From positions 1 to 35,740 of IMG/VR virus record IMGVR_UViG_3300025481_000001: a DNA stretch of 35,740 nt; one strand, 5' to 3'. The notes under the pieces were generated by a model. That model was not told where the DNA came from. It worked only from the letters and a program-made list of their open reading frames with translations, and did no database searches. Below are positions 21,711-28,601 of this stretch, piece by piece. This DNA is from a virus. Each line of letters opens with the position of its first letter. The first letter of the stretch is position 1. The position numbers and the translations under genes are program-made.

Positions 21711-21752
21711 CTCCCTCTCCTCGCTAAACGAGGAGAGGGCCGGGGTGAGGAG
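21711..21752. repeat. CCCTCTCC-type palindrome, copy 2 (possible terminator role)
   Basis: The stem CCCTCTCCTCG and CGAGGAGAGGG around CTAAA is the same as copy 1, then CCGGGGTGAGG. Located 13 nt after the capsid stop, it could form an RNA hairpin that shields the capsid message end. There is no T-run, so a rho-independent terminator is not supported. Confidence 0.9.
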
Positions 21753-21787
21753 CAAAAATAAAAAACAAAACTTAAAAAATCACGACC

Positions 21788-22201
21788 ATGAAAAATATTC
21801 TTCGATTCTGTCTTGTGGCTTCGGTTGTTTTAGCCTTCAGCCTTCAGCCTTCAGCCTTGGTTCACGCCCAGTCCTACTACACCAACTCCGTGACCGCCAG
21901 CGGCGCGTATCTTCCCAACGCCAGTGTGGTCCCGGCCACCCAGCCGGGCCAGACGCTCGCCGCGCAGTATGCGCATGGAATCAACACCGGCGTGTCCATC
22001 ACCTACACGAGCAGCGGTTTGGCGACCAATACGTTTGCCACCAACTACGTTTATTCCGCGCCGCCCGTTGTCATGATGGAGCTGGCTGGCAGCGTCCCCG
22101 CCGCCACCAATGCCTACGTCACGACCGTCACCACCACGTACTTCATTTACAGCGGGGGTGCCCAGTATGTGACGAACACCTATATCGCCATCGGCCATTA
22201 G
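21788..22201 (+). CDS. Capsid-region secreted or decoration protein with repeat-encoded signal peptide (137 aa)
   Basis: The N-terminus MKNILRFCLVASVVLAFSLQ is hydrophobic, with the heptamer array 21830-21860 encoding LAFSLQPSAL and a VHAQ|S cleavage site. The mature part is all beta (SVTASGAYLPNASVVPATQ, NTFATNYVYSAPPVVMMELA, TTTYFIYSGGAQYVTNTYIA), ending in AIGH, a pattern like H-type or gp-decoration beta sandwiches. It lies directly after the capsid gene where phages carry head decoration proteins, but a signal peptide there is odd. Confidence 0.72.
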   Translation: MKNILRFCLVASVVLAFSLQPSALVHAQSYYTNSVTASGAYLPNASVVPATQPGQTLAAQYAHGINTGVSITYTSSGLATNTFATNYVYSAPPVVMMELAGSVPAATNAYVTTVTTTYFIYSGGAQYVTNTYIAIGH

Positions 22202-22293
22202 AACCCGTCCCGCTCTGCGGGATCAACACTCAACACTCAACACCCTGTCCTGCGTAGCCCCTGGCGAAGCGGGATCAACTCCAAAATAAAATC
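22202..22293. repeat. Intergenic palindrome and ACACTCA heptamers
   Basis: CCGTCCCGCTCTGCGGGATC is a relative of the long-stem palindrome, followed by CAACACT heptamers at about 22225-22243 and a second short CGAAGCGGGATCAAC block that resembles the first. No gene. Confidence 0.85.
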
Positions 22294-22710
22294 ATGAAAG
22301 ATTCATCCCTCCATCTCGAAGTTTATTTCCCCGCCGCGGCGGCGAACGTCAACACTGGAACCCTCGACCTCCAGGTGGACGTCGCCGGATTCTCGGACAA
22401 CTGGCGCGCCGGGCGCTTGAAGCTCACCGTGCCCGCGTTGCCCGCCAACTCGGACAACACCAAAACCATCACCGTGGACCTCCAGGATTCCGGCGATGGC
22501 GGCGTGACCTTTGCCAACACCCAGCCCCGCATTCAGGCCACCATCCCCGGCGTCACCACCAACGGCTCCCCCGCCTATGCCGGGGCCGGCACCATTGATA
22601 TGCCGCTGCCTCCGGACCTGCGCGGGCCGATCCAGTTGCAAGTCGCCGTTCCGGCCGGCGCCGGCAACAGCACCGCCCTGCTGCTCCAGGCCGACTGGGC
22701 GAGCGAATAA
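22294..22710 (+). CDS. Head-associated structural protein, unknown (138 aa)
   Basis: A beta-sandwich-like protein: SSLHLEVYFPAAAANVNTGT, LKLTVPALPANSDNTKTITV, PRIQATIPGVTTNGSPAYAG and a final IQLQVAVPAGAGNSTALLLQ strand pair. This composition and place (after the capsid, before connector genes) fit a head decoration or cement protein such as the Bbp16-type group, but I see only the general pattern. It is not secreted. Starts with ATG and is followed by a non-coding gap. Confidence 0.7.
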   Translation: MKDSSLHLEVYFPAAAANVNTGTLDLQVDVAGFSDNWRAGRLKLTVPALPANSDNTKTITVDLQDSGDGGVTFANTQPRIQATIPGVTTNGSPAYAGAGTIDMPLPPDLRGPIQLQVAVPAGAGNSTALLLQADWASE

Positions 22711-22855
22711 CAAACCACGAGTCTTTGCGACCACGTCGTCATGACGCGGACGCGTGGTTGTCAAACCGACGGCGCGGTGGTTAGTGCATTCTCCGCCGCG
22801 CCGTTACTTTTTAAAATAGCCAGGCCGAGGTTCGGCCAATGCACACAAAATAAAA
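22711..22855. other. Gap with hairpins, no gene
   Basis: CCACGTCGTCATGACGCGGACGCGTGG-like inverted sequence (about 22735-22757) can fold. The block AGGCCGAGGTTCGGCC (about 22821-22836) is an inverted repeat that also occurs near 14172. The last 17 bases are AT-rich ahead of the next ATG. Confidence 0.65.
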
Positions 22856-24361
22856 ATGCAAACTGAAACTCAAAAAAACGGATCGCCGGCTCCCCAATCC
22901 CGCATTGCGGGACCGGTCATCTTGCCGGCAGTGCCCGGAACGCCCGCATCCGAGAAATCTAAAATCCCCCAATGGATGGCCGATGAGGTCGCCGCTTACG
23001 ATCTCACCATCATCCCGCCGCCGCGCACCATCCTGGACATCGGCGCGAACATCGGTGCCTTCTCCCTGCACTACGCAAAAAAATGGCCCGCCGCTGAAAT
23101 CAGCGCCTACGAGCCGGTCAAAGAAAATTTCGAGCGTGCTGCCGGCATCTTGCCGGCAGAGACTAAAATAAAAATCTTCCCCTTCGCCGTCCGCAATTTC
23201 ACCGGCCCCGCCAAAATCTTCCTTGGCGACATGCCCGTCACCTGCGGCTTTCACCAGCGCGGCCGCCAGACCGACAAAACCGAAACCGTGGATTGCATCT
23301 ATGCCGCCACTCTTGACTCGGCGGAGCTGGTCAAGATAGACACCGAAGGCTGCGAGCTTGAGATTGTGGAAAAATTGGATCTCGCTCTGACCCGCGCCCT
23401 GGTCTGCGAGTATCATCAAACCGCGGACGTGGCGCCCATCACCGCCATTTGCTTCAAGTGGGGATTGTTTCTCCTGGAAAACAAACCAGGTTCACCGGAA
23501 CACGGCGTCCTCAAATTCGCCCGTCCCGGCAGTGGCGTCTCCCTGCCCCAACGTGCTGCCGGCATCTTGCCGGCAGATCCATCTTCATCCCCACGTAAGA
23601 TTTTCATCGCCTTGCCCATCAACCGCGAGATCACCGCCCCCACCGCCATGTGCCTGTTGCGCCTCGCCGCCAAAGGCATCAAGGGCACCATCCGCTTCAA
23701 CAATGGCGACGGCGTCGCCCGCTCACGCAACCGTCTCACCGCCGATTTCCTGGCCACCGATTGCTCGCACCTGGTGTTTGTGGACAGCGACATCATTTTT
23801 ACCCGCGAAGATTTCGAGCGCATCACCAGCCACGACGTGGGGATCGTTGGCGGCCTCTATCCGCTCCGCACCCCGAACGAACTCGAATGGTGCGCCAACG
23901 GCCTCGTCCCGCCGCCGCCCATCCGACCGGACCACCTGCAAGCCGTCAAATACATCGGCACCGGTTTCATGTGCATCGCCCGCGAAGTCTTCGAGCGCAT
24001 GATTTTGAAATACGGCCCGCAGATCGAATACACCAGCGACATCGCTAGTGTTGGAGCGCCGGCCTCCGGCACGGCACCTGGGGGCACCCCGACATTCCGC
24101 AAAGAACACGACCTCTGGCCCATGGGCGTCTATCAATATCCGGACACCACGCGCCGCTACCTGAGTGAAGACTGGTATTTCTGCCAGCGCTGGCTTGACC
24201 TGGGCGAAGCCGTTTATGGCGACACCCACTGTCTGCTGCAACACATCGGCCAGACCAGCTACCCCCTCCCGCACCAGCAAAAAGCCTTTCTCGACGATCA
24301 GGCAATTTCTCCCTCTCCGCAACGGGGAGAGGGCCGGGGTGAGGTGGCCGTGAAAAAATAA
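22856..24361 (+). CDS. FkbM-type methyltransferase fused to a GT-A glycosyltransferase, with five in-frame repeats
   Basis: The 501-residue protein joins two enzymes. Residues about 40-225 are an FkbM-type SAM methyltransferase (motif I ILDIGANIGAFSL at 59-71, then LVKIDTEGCELEIVEKL at 158-174). Residues about 247-480 look like a GT-A glycosyltransferase: IFIALPINREITAPTAMCLL, RFNNGDGVARSRNRLTADFL, the DSD motif in HLVFVDSDIIFTRED (310-312), GIVGGLYPLR, and GFMCIAREVFERM. Repeats in the frame encode residues 17-26, 95-101 and 234-240 (AAGILPA, the 25-bp palindrome), 399-407, and 485-496. The middle one falls between the two domains. It may decorate phage or host glycans; the substrate is unknown. 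Confidence 0.85.
   Translation: MQTETQKNGSPAPQSRIAGPVILPAVPGTPASEKSKIPQWMADEVAAYDLTIIPPPRTILDIGANIGAFSLHYAKKWPAAEISAYEPVKENFERAAGILPAETKIKIFPFAVRNFTGPAKIFLGDMPVTCGFHQRGRQTDKTETVDCIYAATLDSAELVKIDTEGCELEIVEKLDLALTRALVCEYHQTADVAPITAICFKWGLFLLENKPGSPEHGVLKFARPGSGVSLPQRAAGILPADPSSSPRKIFIALPINREITAPTAMCLLRLAAKGIKGTIRFNNGDGVARSRNRLTADFLATDCSHLVFVDSDIIFTREDFERITSHDVGIVGGLYPLRTPNELEWCANGLVPPPPIRPDHLQAVKYIGTGFMCIAREVFERMILKYGPQIEYTSDIASVGAPASGTAPGGTPTFRKEHDLWPMGVYQYPDTTRRYLSEDWYFCQRWLDLGEAVYGDTHCLLQHIGQTSYPLPHQQKAFLDDQAISPSPQRGEGRGEVAVKK
23135..23159 (+). repeat. 25-bp palindrome inside the methyltransferase domain
   Basis: A perfect copy, read RAAGILPA between a helix (PVKENFE) and the following strand (TKIKIFPFAV), a place where FkbM proteins have a loop. 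Confidence 0.95.
23552..23576 (+). repeat. 25-bp palindrome at the junction of methyltransferase and glycosyltransferase
   Basis: A perfect copy, read RAAGILPA in the segment SLPQRAAGILPADPSSSPRK that links the two domains. Confidence 0.95.
24054..24078. repeat. GCCGGCCTCCGGC palindrome inside the glycosyltransferase
   Basis: Encodes VGAPASGTAP, followed by a Gly/Thr/Pro loop. Matches 19955-19980 in sequence and reading phase. Confidence 0.85.
24309..24344. repeat. CCCTCTCC-type palindrome ending the methyltransferase-glycosyltransferase frame
   Basis: TCTCCCTCTCC and GGGGAGAGGG arms around GCAAC, followed by CCGGGGTGAGG. It encodes ISPSPQRGEGRGEV, the last part of the protein before the short end VAVKK, so it has extended the C-terminus. 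Confidence 0.9.
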
Positions 24362-24363
24362 CG

Positions 24364-24774
24364 ATGTACATCACCCAACAACAAGTCGAAGACGAGTTCA
24401 GCGCCCCGCGCCTCCTCAACGCCCTCGATGACGACGGCGACGGCAACCCCGACGACGGCCTGCTCGACCGCATCATCGCCGCCGCGCAGCTCGCCGTGGA
24501 CGGCTTTCTGGCCGGCCGCTACATCACGCCCCTCTCGCCCGTGCCCCAGTTCGCGCAGGAAGCCACCCTGATTTTTGTTTGCGAGAAAATTTACGAGCGC
24601 CGCCGCCAGGGCACCGACGAAAAAAATCCTTACACCACCCGCGCGAATGACTTCCGCCAGGAATTGAAAGACATCGCCGACCGCAAAAAATCGCTCGATG
24701 CGCGGGAACGCCCGGCCTTCGTCCCCGGCGCCATCATCAGCCGCAAGTCCAAAATCAACGCCTCCACCACATGA
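24364..24774 (+). CDS. Mu gp36-like head-tail connector protein (DUF1320)
   Basis: The 136-residue protein begins MYITQQQVEDEFSAPRLLNA, the 'Yit...l...fg...l..l' opening of DUF1320 proteins, then LLDRIIAAAQLAVDGFLAGR, YITPLSPVPQFAQEATLIFV and CEKIYERRR, the family's helices in order. In Mu, gp36 lies between capsid and tail genes. It acts at the head-tail junction by analogy with gp6-type connectors. It starts 2 nt after the previous stop and overlaps the next gene by ATGA. Confidence 0.85.
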   Translation: MYITQQQVEDEFSAPRLLNALDDDGDGNPDDGLLDRIIAAAQLAVDGFLAGRYITPLSPVPQFAQEATLIFVCEKIYERRRQGTDEKNPYTTRANDFRQELKDIADRKKSLDARERPAFVPGAIISRKSKINASTT

Positions 24775-25253
24775 CCATCAAGGAACAAATCCAACTGATG
24801 CTCGATGCCCTGGCCGCCTGGCACAAGGGTGTGGGCGGGTCCGTCAAGGTGGCTAACGACGAGCCTCACCTGTTCGAGATCCTTGGCGAGAACCCCGGCG
24901 TTCCGCGATCGGCGATCCTGTGGGACGAAGAAAATCCCCGCGACCCTTTGAACGACGACTGGTCCGGCCGGGTGGACCGCAAATTCATCATTGCCATCTC
25001 GCGCGGCCGCGGCTTCAACCTCAAGCAGGGTGATTCCCTTATGAAAGGCGTCGCCGGCGGCCTCGCGATGTTCGAGCTGGTCGAGCAGGCCCGTGAGATT
25101 CTGCGTGCGCTGCGCGTCACTGATGTGCCGGGGGAATCCGTCCCGCGGTATCATGGGAGCAAGCGGCTGCAATTCCAGGGCGTCACCACCGACGCCTACG
25201 CCATCACCATGGGCCTGGCCGCCCAAATCCCCGACCAGGTTGAAAATGAATAA
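24771..25253 (+). CDS. Tail terminator-like protein (Mu gp37-type position), 160 aa
   Basis: MTIKEQIQLMLDALAAWHKG then alternating strands (GSVKVANDEPHLFEILGENP, RKFIIAISRGRGFNLKQGD) and helix MKGVAGGLAMFELVEQAREI, ending in RLQFQGVTTDAYAITMGLAA, follow the alpha/beta order of tail terminator proteins (lambda gpU-like, DUF1834). No catalytic motif. The position after the gp36-like gene supports this role. ATGA overlap upstream; overlap of 8 nt with the adhesin gene. Confidence 0.65.
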   Translation: MTIKEQIQLMLDALAAWHKGVGGSVKVANDEPHLFEILGENPGVPRSAILWDEENPRDPLNDDWSGRVDRKFIIAISRGRGFNLKQGDSLMKGVAGGLAMFELVEQAREILRALRVTDVPGESVPRYHGSKRLQFQGVTTDAYAITMGLAAQIPDQVENE

Positions 25254-26379
25254 ACTTTTCCAAGCGATCATCTCCCTCTCCGCGCCCGGCGGGGAGAGGG
25301 CCGGGGTGAGGTGTTGTTTTCTTTTGGCCGCCCGCCGCGTGGCGCTGTTAGCGCTTTACGCGGTTGGAAGTTCGATGTTGAATGTTGAATGTTCCCTTGC
25401 CGGGAATGTAGTGGTGACCCTCCTCGACTCCCAACAAAACCCTCTTCCCGGCGTCAAGTGCATCGTGAGCGCCCTCGACTTCCCGCAGCCGGCCAGCGGC
25501 GGCGTCGCGGTGCTCTGGCGGACCAACTTCACCACGGACATCAACGGCCAGTTCACCATCAGCAACGCCGTGCCCAGCCAATACCAGGTCGCGCCCATCG
25601 GCAACAACTTCACCCCGTTCAGCTTCATCATGCCCGCCACCAACGGCACGATCCGCGCGGAAGGTTCGCTGGTCTATTCCCCGGTCCCCAACCTCTCCAC
25701 CAACTACCCCACCTTCGCCCAGGGCGATCTGCGATGGATGGTGATTGGCGACCCGACGATTCTGGGTGGGAGTGTCATAGAAGGCTTGAATAATAGTGCC
25801 AGCATCTTTGGTCACGCCGAAGGCATGAATAATGTGGCTGATGGCGGCGAAGCCCACGCGGAAGGTTACGGTAACACGGCCAGCGGTAGTGAAAGTCATT
25901 CGGAAGGCTATGGCAATTCAAACCTCGGCACAGTCGCCCACGCAGAAGGTGAAGGGAATGTTGTCACCGGACCTTTTAGTCATGTGGAGGGTTATCTCAA
26001 CACGGTCACCGGGTCTGCGAGTCATGCTGGCGGGAGAAATGCCAGTGCCACCAACGACAACACGTTTGTCTGGTCGGATGGAACGCCATGGGGCAGCCTG
26101 ACGAACAATCGCGCCACCTGGTATGCGGCTAACGGTTTCGTGTTTGGCGGCGGGCCAATTTGGGGGATTTTCACCGGCACCGGCTCCAATCTGACTGGCA
26201 TTACCTACTCTCAACTGCCCTATGTGCCGCAATCTGCCTCGCTATCGCTGACTAATCTGGCCGGTTTGAACTTCGCCGGTTACACCGCCGGAAGTTTCAC
26301 CGGCATCTTTACCGGCAAGCTGACTTGGACGAACGGTTCAACGGTAATGACCATTCCTTGCAGCACCAACCTGCCATGA
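25246..26379 (+). CDS. YadA-head-like repeat adhesin or tail fibre, signal segment built from repeats
   Basis: The 377-residue protein starts MNKLFQAIISLSAPGGERAG inside the previous stop. The first 60 residues are almost all repeat-derived: CCCTCTCC palindrome (25271-25312), GCGC-stem palindrome (25336-25366, RVALLALYAV) and GATGTTC-type heptamers (25369-25394). Next comes a CarboxypepD-like beta domain (NVVVTLLDSQQNPLPGVKCI). Residues about 190-265 hold five exact 14-residue repeats starting H-A/S/V-E-G, a YadA-head/Hep_Hag trimeric coil, then GTGSNLTGITYSQLPYV, common in phage fibres. It probably forms a trimeric adhesin. Overlaps the next gene by ATGA. Confidence 0.78.
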   Translation: MNKLFQAIISLSAPGGERAGVRCCFLLAARRVALLALYAVGSSMLNVECSLAGNVVVTLLDSQQNPLPGVKCIVSALDFPQPASGGVAVLWRTNFTTDINGQFTISNAVPSQYQVAPIGNNFTPFSFIMPATNGTIRAEGSLVYSPVPNLSTNYPTFAQGDLRWMVIGDPTILGGSVIEGLNNSASIFGHAEGMNNVADGGEAHAEGYGNTASGSESHSEGYGNSNLGTVAHAEGEGNVVTGPFSHVEGYLNTVTGSASHAGGRNASATNDNTFVWSDGTPWGSLTNNRATWYAANGFVFGGGPIWGIFTGTGSNLTGITYSQLPYVPQSASLSLTNLAGLNFAGYTAGSFTGIFTGKLTWTNGSTVMTIPCSTNLP

Positions 26380-27200
26380 AATTCTTTATTTCAACATTTT
26401 TGGTTATTGGATGTTCGATGTTCGATGTTCGATGTTCGCAGGCCCAGAACACCACCAACTGGCAGACCGGCGGGCAATGGGCCACCGGAGGGCAATGGAC
26501 CACCGTGCCGAGCGCGGCGGCAGCAGGAGGATTCAGTGGTGATTGGTGGACGAATACAGCCGCCACGCTATTTTCCAACACGGTTGACCATCTTACCTAC
26601 GGTGTTGTTACTGGTGCCGATACAAGGGTTTGGCTTGATCGCGACCTCGGAGCAAAGAGCGTAGCAACAGCGGCTAATGATTATCAAGCATATGGTTCCC
26701 TGTTCCAATGGGGTAGACGTGCAGACGGCCATCAAAAGATAACATGGACAGGCCCCGTGACAGGAACCCCGTTGTATGGAACTACGACCAACACCAGTTC
26801 CACAGACAATCCGGGAACGAATCTGTTTATTATCGGTACACCTGATTGGCGCAGTCCGGGAAATAACGATTTGTGGCAAGGAGTGAATGGCACGAATAAT
26901 CCATCTCCACCAGGTTTTCGTCTGCCGACAACACAGGAATGGACCACGCTTGCCACAAGTGCTCCGGCCATTACGAATGCCGCCACGGCATATAGTTCAT
27001 CATTAAAACTTACCCTAGCAGGGGGCCGCGCCTATAACACTGGGGATCTGAACTTTACTAGTGTCAACGGCTTTTGGTGGGCGAGTAGTGTTTCCGGAGC
27101 TTTCGCCTATCGCATGTACGATAGCGGCTCTGCTATATTCCTAGGTAATGCCTACCCTAACCGTGCCTGGGGATTCTCTGTCCGTTGTATTAAGAATTAA
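26376..27200 (+). CDS. FGE/C-lectin-like receptor-binding protein resembling DGR targets (274 aa)
   Basis: The C-terminal 180 residues fit the Fib_succ_major (TIGR02145-like) fold of the FGE-sulfatase/C-type-lectin superfamily: TRVWLDRDLGAKSVATAAND, GSLFQWGRRADGH, PPGFRLPTTQEWTTLA and the terminal WWASSVSGAFAYRMYDSG to GFSVRCIKN. Diversity-generating retroelements (DGR) often vary exactly such a C-terminus. The signal segment (VIGCSMFDVRCSQAQ) is the GATGTTC array at 26408-26440. The lectin part (26550-27200) is AT-richer than its neighbours, suggesting transfer. No reverse transcriptase or template repeat is found in the window. ATGA coupling with the adhesin. Confidence 0.82.
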   Translation: MKFFISTFLVIGCSMFDVRCSQAQNTTNWQTGGQWATGGQWTTVPSAAAAGGFSGDWWTNTAATLFSNTVDHLTYGVVTGADTRVWLDRDLGAKSVATAANDYQAYGSLFQWGRRADGHQKITWTGPVTGTPLYGTTTNTSSTDNPGTNLFIIGTPDWRSPGNNDLWQGVNGTNNPSPPGFRLPTTQEWTTLATSAPAITNAATAYSSSLKLTLAGGRAYNTGDLNFTSVNGFWWASSVSGAFAYRMYDSGSAIFLGNAYPNRAWGFSVRCIKN

Positions 27201-27359
27201 CAAATTTGGGAAGATGCCATGACCACGCCCCGTTCAAAACCAACCATCCCGCTTCGCTCCGAGCCACACGGGGCAGGCCCCTCATCCATTTATCCACGAA
27301 TCCAATAATCCACCAATCCCTCACCCAGCAACACTCAACCATCAACACTCAACTAAATT
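27201..27359. repeat. Intergenic repeat patch
   Basis: Octamer units such as ATCCACCAATCC (27286-27320, complement of those at 3698-3730) and CAACACTCAACCATCAACAC heptamers (27326-27355). An inverted GCTTCGCTCC/CACGGGGCAGG block is present before them. No gene. Confidence 0.8.
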
Positions 27360-27761
27360 ATGCCAGGCACACTTGTAATTAAAGGCGTCACCACCGTCCG
27401 CTGGGGCACCGGCTCCGCCAACGCCAACACCGGCAACGCCGTCCTCCAAAACGCCCTCAATACCGCCATCGTCAAAAAAATCATGTACAAACGCCTTGGC
27501 GGCGCCCCCACCCTCATCCAGGACAACAACGGCTTCACCGCCATCCTCGTCGGCCTCAACGACGGCGACGAACTCCAGATCACCTGCGTGGACGACACCG
27601 CCATCACCTGGCCCGTCCAGTACGACATCATCACCATGAAAGTTCCCGGCGCCGCCAACGCCAAAAACTTCATCCTCATTGAGGACGGCATTGACCTTGA
27701 ACGCAAACGCGAGGGCGACCACACCATGACCGTCAACTGGTTCACCAACTCCATCGTCTAA
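27360..27761 (+). CDS. Probable tail tube or major tail protein (133 aa)
   Basis: A beta-rich protein: TLVIKGVTTVRWGTGSANAN, then NTAIVKKIMYKRLGGAPTLI, DNNGFTAILVGLNDGDELQI and a C-terminal RKREGDHTMTVNWFTNSIV strand pair. Strand order (long N strand, helix, beta hairpins) and size resemble siphovirus and myovirus tail-tube subunits, and it precedes chaperone and tape measure genes, the normal order. Codon usage suggests high expression. Not proven by any specific motif. Confidence 0.6.
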   Translation: MPGTLVIKGVTTVRWGTGSANANTGNAVLQNALNTAIVKKIMYKRLGGAPTLIQDNNGFTAILVGLNDGDELQITCVDDTAITWPVQYDIITMKVPGAANAKNFILIEDGIDLERKREGDHTMTVNWFTNSIV

Positions 27762-27764
27762 CAA

Positions 27765-27789
27765 CGTGCTGCCGGCATCTTGCCGGCAG
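27765..27789 (+). repeat. 25-bp palindrome, intergenic copy
   Basis: The only fully intergenic perfect copy, 4 nt after the stop of the tail-tube candidate. Confidence 0.95.
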
Positions 27790-27812
27790 AACCAACTAAC
27801 CAAATAAAACCT

Positions 27813-28046
27813 ATGCCTCCCGAAATCACCAAACCCGCCGCCGTGGACTACAAAGCTCACGTCTCCAAGAAATTCCGCCACAAAACCAACGGCCTGCTTT
27901 TTACCGTGGCCGATCACACGCCCGACTTCGACTTCGGCGCCCGCCGCGGCGGCCGCAAGCCCGCCTTCACCATTGTGCGCGAGGACACCGACACCGTGAG
28001 CACCGTCATGGCCAACGCCTTCCTGGCCGATCACGACCCCGTATGA
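27813..28046 (+). CDS. Small tail-region protein, unknown (77 aa)
   Basis: It starts at MPPEITKPAAVDYKAHVSKK (27813); the longer frame begins inside the palindrome. The protein has an alpha/beta mix with basic N-terminal half (KFRHKTNGLLFTVADHTPDF) and ends in FLADHDPV. No family is known to me. It overlaps the FN3-like gene by ATGA at 28043-28046 and follows the tail-tube candidate, so it is a tail operon member. Confidence 0.65.
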   Translation: MPPEITKPAAVDYKAHVSKKFRHKTNGLLFTVADHTPDFDFGARRGGRKPAFTIVREDTDTVSTVMANAFLADHDPV

Positions 28047-28552
28047 CGACCCGCAGGAAGATAATGGTAGGGCGGCGGCTTGAACCGCGTGGCCGCAACG
28101 TGCTGCCGGCATCTTGCCGGCAGTCCCTTGCCGTTATCTGCGCCCTGGCCGCCTGCCGCGTGGCGCTCCTGTTTGCGCTTTACGCGGTTTTAGCCTTTAG
28201 CCTTCAGCCTTCAGCCTTTGCTTCCTACACGCTTACGTTTGTGCCGCCGCTGCCCGCCGACACCAACGGCGCGCTCATCGGCTACCAGGCCGCCTGGCAA
28301 TACACCAACACCACCAGCACCAACACCTGGTATTTCTTTGCCCAGGTGCCCACCAGCAGCACGCGCATCGTCATCAACGGCACCGTCGGATCGCCGGCGT
28401 GGATTATTGTCCGCTCCGTCGGCACCAACGGTCTGTTGAGCACCAACCTCACCCTGACGCTCTACAACACCAACACCCTGGCCGCCACGATGACCAACAA
28501 CCCGCCGGTGATCCCCACTGGCCCCACAACCTTCGCCATTACGAATAATTAA
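28043..28552 (+). CDS. FN3-like secreted protein; signal region made of three different repeats (169 aa)
   Basis: The first 60 residues come mostly from three repeat families in a row: the 25-bp palindrome (28099-28123, NVLPASCRQ), the GCGC-stem palindrome (28157-28190, CRVALLFALYAV), and the AGCCTTC array (28190-28221, LAFSLQPSAFA). Together they give a hydrophobic core and an A-F-A cleavage site. The rest is one fibronectin type III-like domain (SYTLTFVPPLPADTNGALIG, YQAAWQYTNTTSTNTWYFFA, STRIVINGTVGSPAWIIVRS) typical of phage surface proteins. An alternative start at MVGRRLEP is possible. ATGA overlap upstream. Confidence 0.72.
   Translation: MTTRRKIMVGRRLEPRGRNVLPASCRQSLAVICALAACRVALLFALYAVLAFSLQPSAFASYTLTFVPPLPADTNGALIGYQAAWQYTNTTSTNTWYFFAQVPTSSTRIVINGTVGSPAWIIVRSVGTNGLLSTNLTLTLYNTNTLAATMTNNPPVIPTGPTTFAITNN
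28099..28123 (+). repeat. 25-bp palindrome inside the FN3-like gene leader
   Basis: A perfect copy read NVLPASCRQ, a different frame phase from the AAGILPA copies. Confidence 0.95.
28157..28221. repeat. GCGC-stem palindrome joined to an AGCCTTC array
   Basis: CCGCGTGGCGC and GCGCTTTACGCGG are imperfect arms around TCCTGTTT, as at 25336-25366. The heptamer array follows directly at 28190-28221. Combined they encode RVALLFALYAVLAFSLQPSA, a ready-made signal core. Confidence 0.88.
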
Positions 28553-28555
28553 CAA

Positions 28556-28589
28556 CGTGCTGACCGGTCCCGCACTGCGGGACCGGCAG
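28556..28589 (+). repeat. Long-stem palindrome before the putative chaperone gene
   Basis: CGTGCTGACCGGTCCCGCA and TGCGGGACCGGCAG, nearly the same as 5012-5045. It lies between the FN3-like stop and the next ATG. Confidence 0.9.
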
Positions 28590-28601
28590 TCCCCAAAAAC
28601 T

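Noticed and set aside
21711-21752. Rho-independent terminator after the capsid gene
   Set aside because: The hairpin is strong but has no T-run and is one of a dispersed repeat family that also occurs inside genes.
26376-27359. A complete diversity-generating retroelement
   Set aside because: No reverse transcriptase ORF (no YxDD segment) and no second copy of the C-terminal sequence found in the window.
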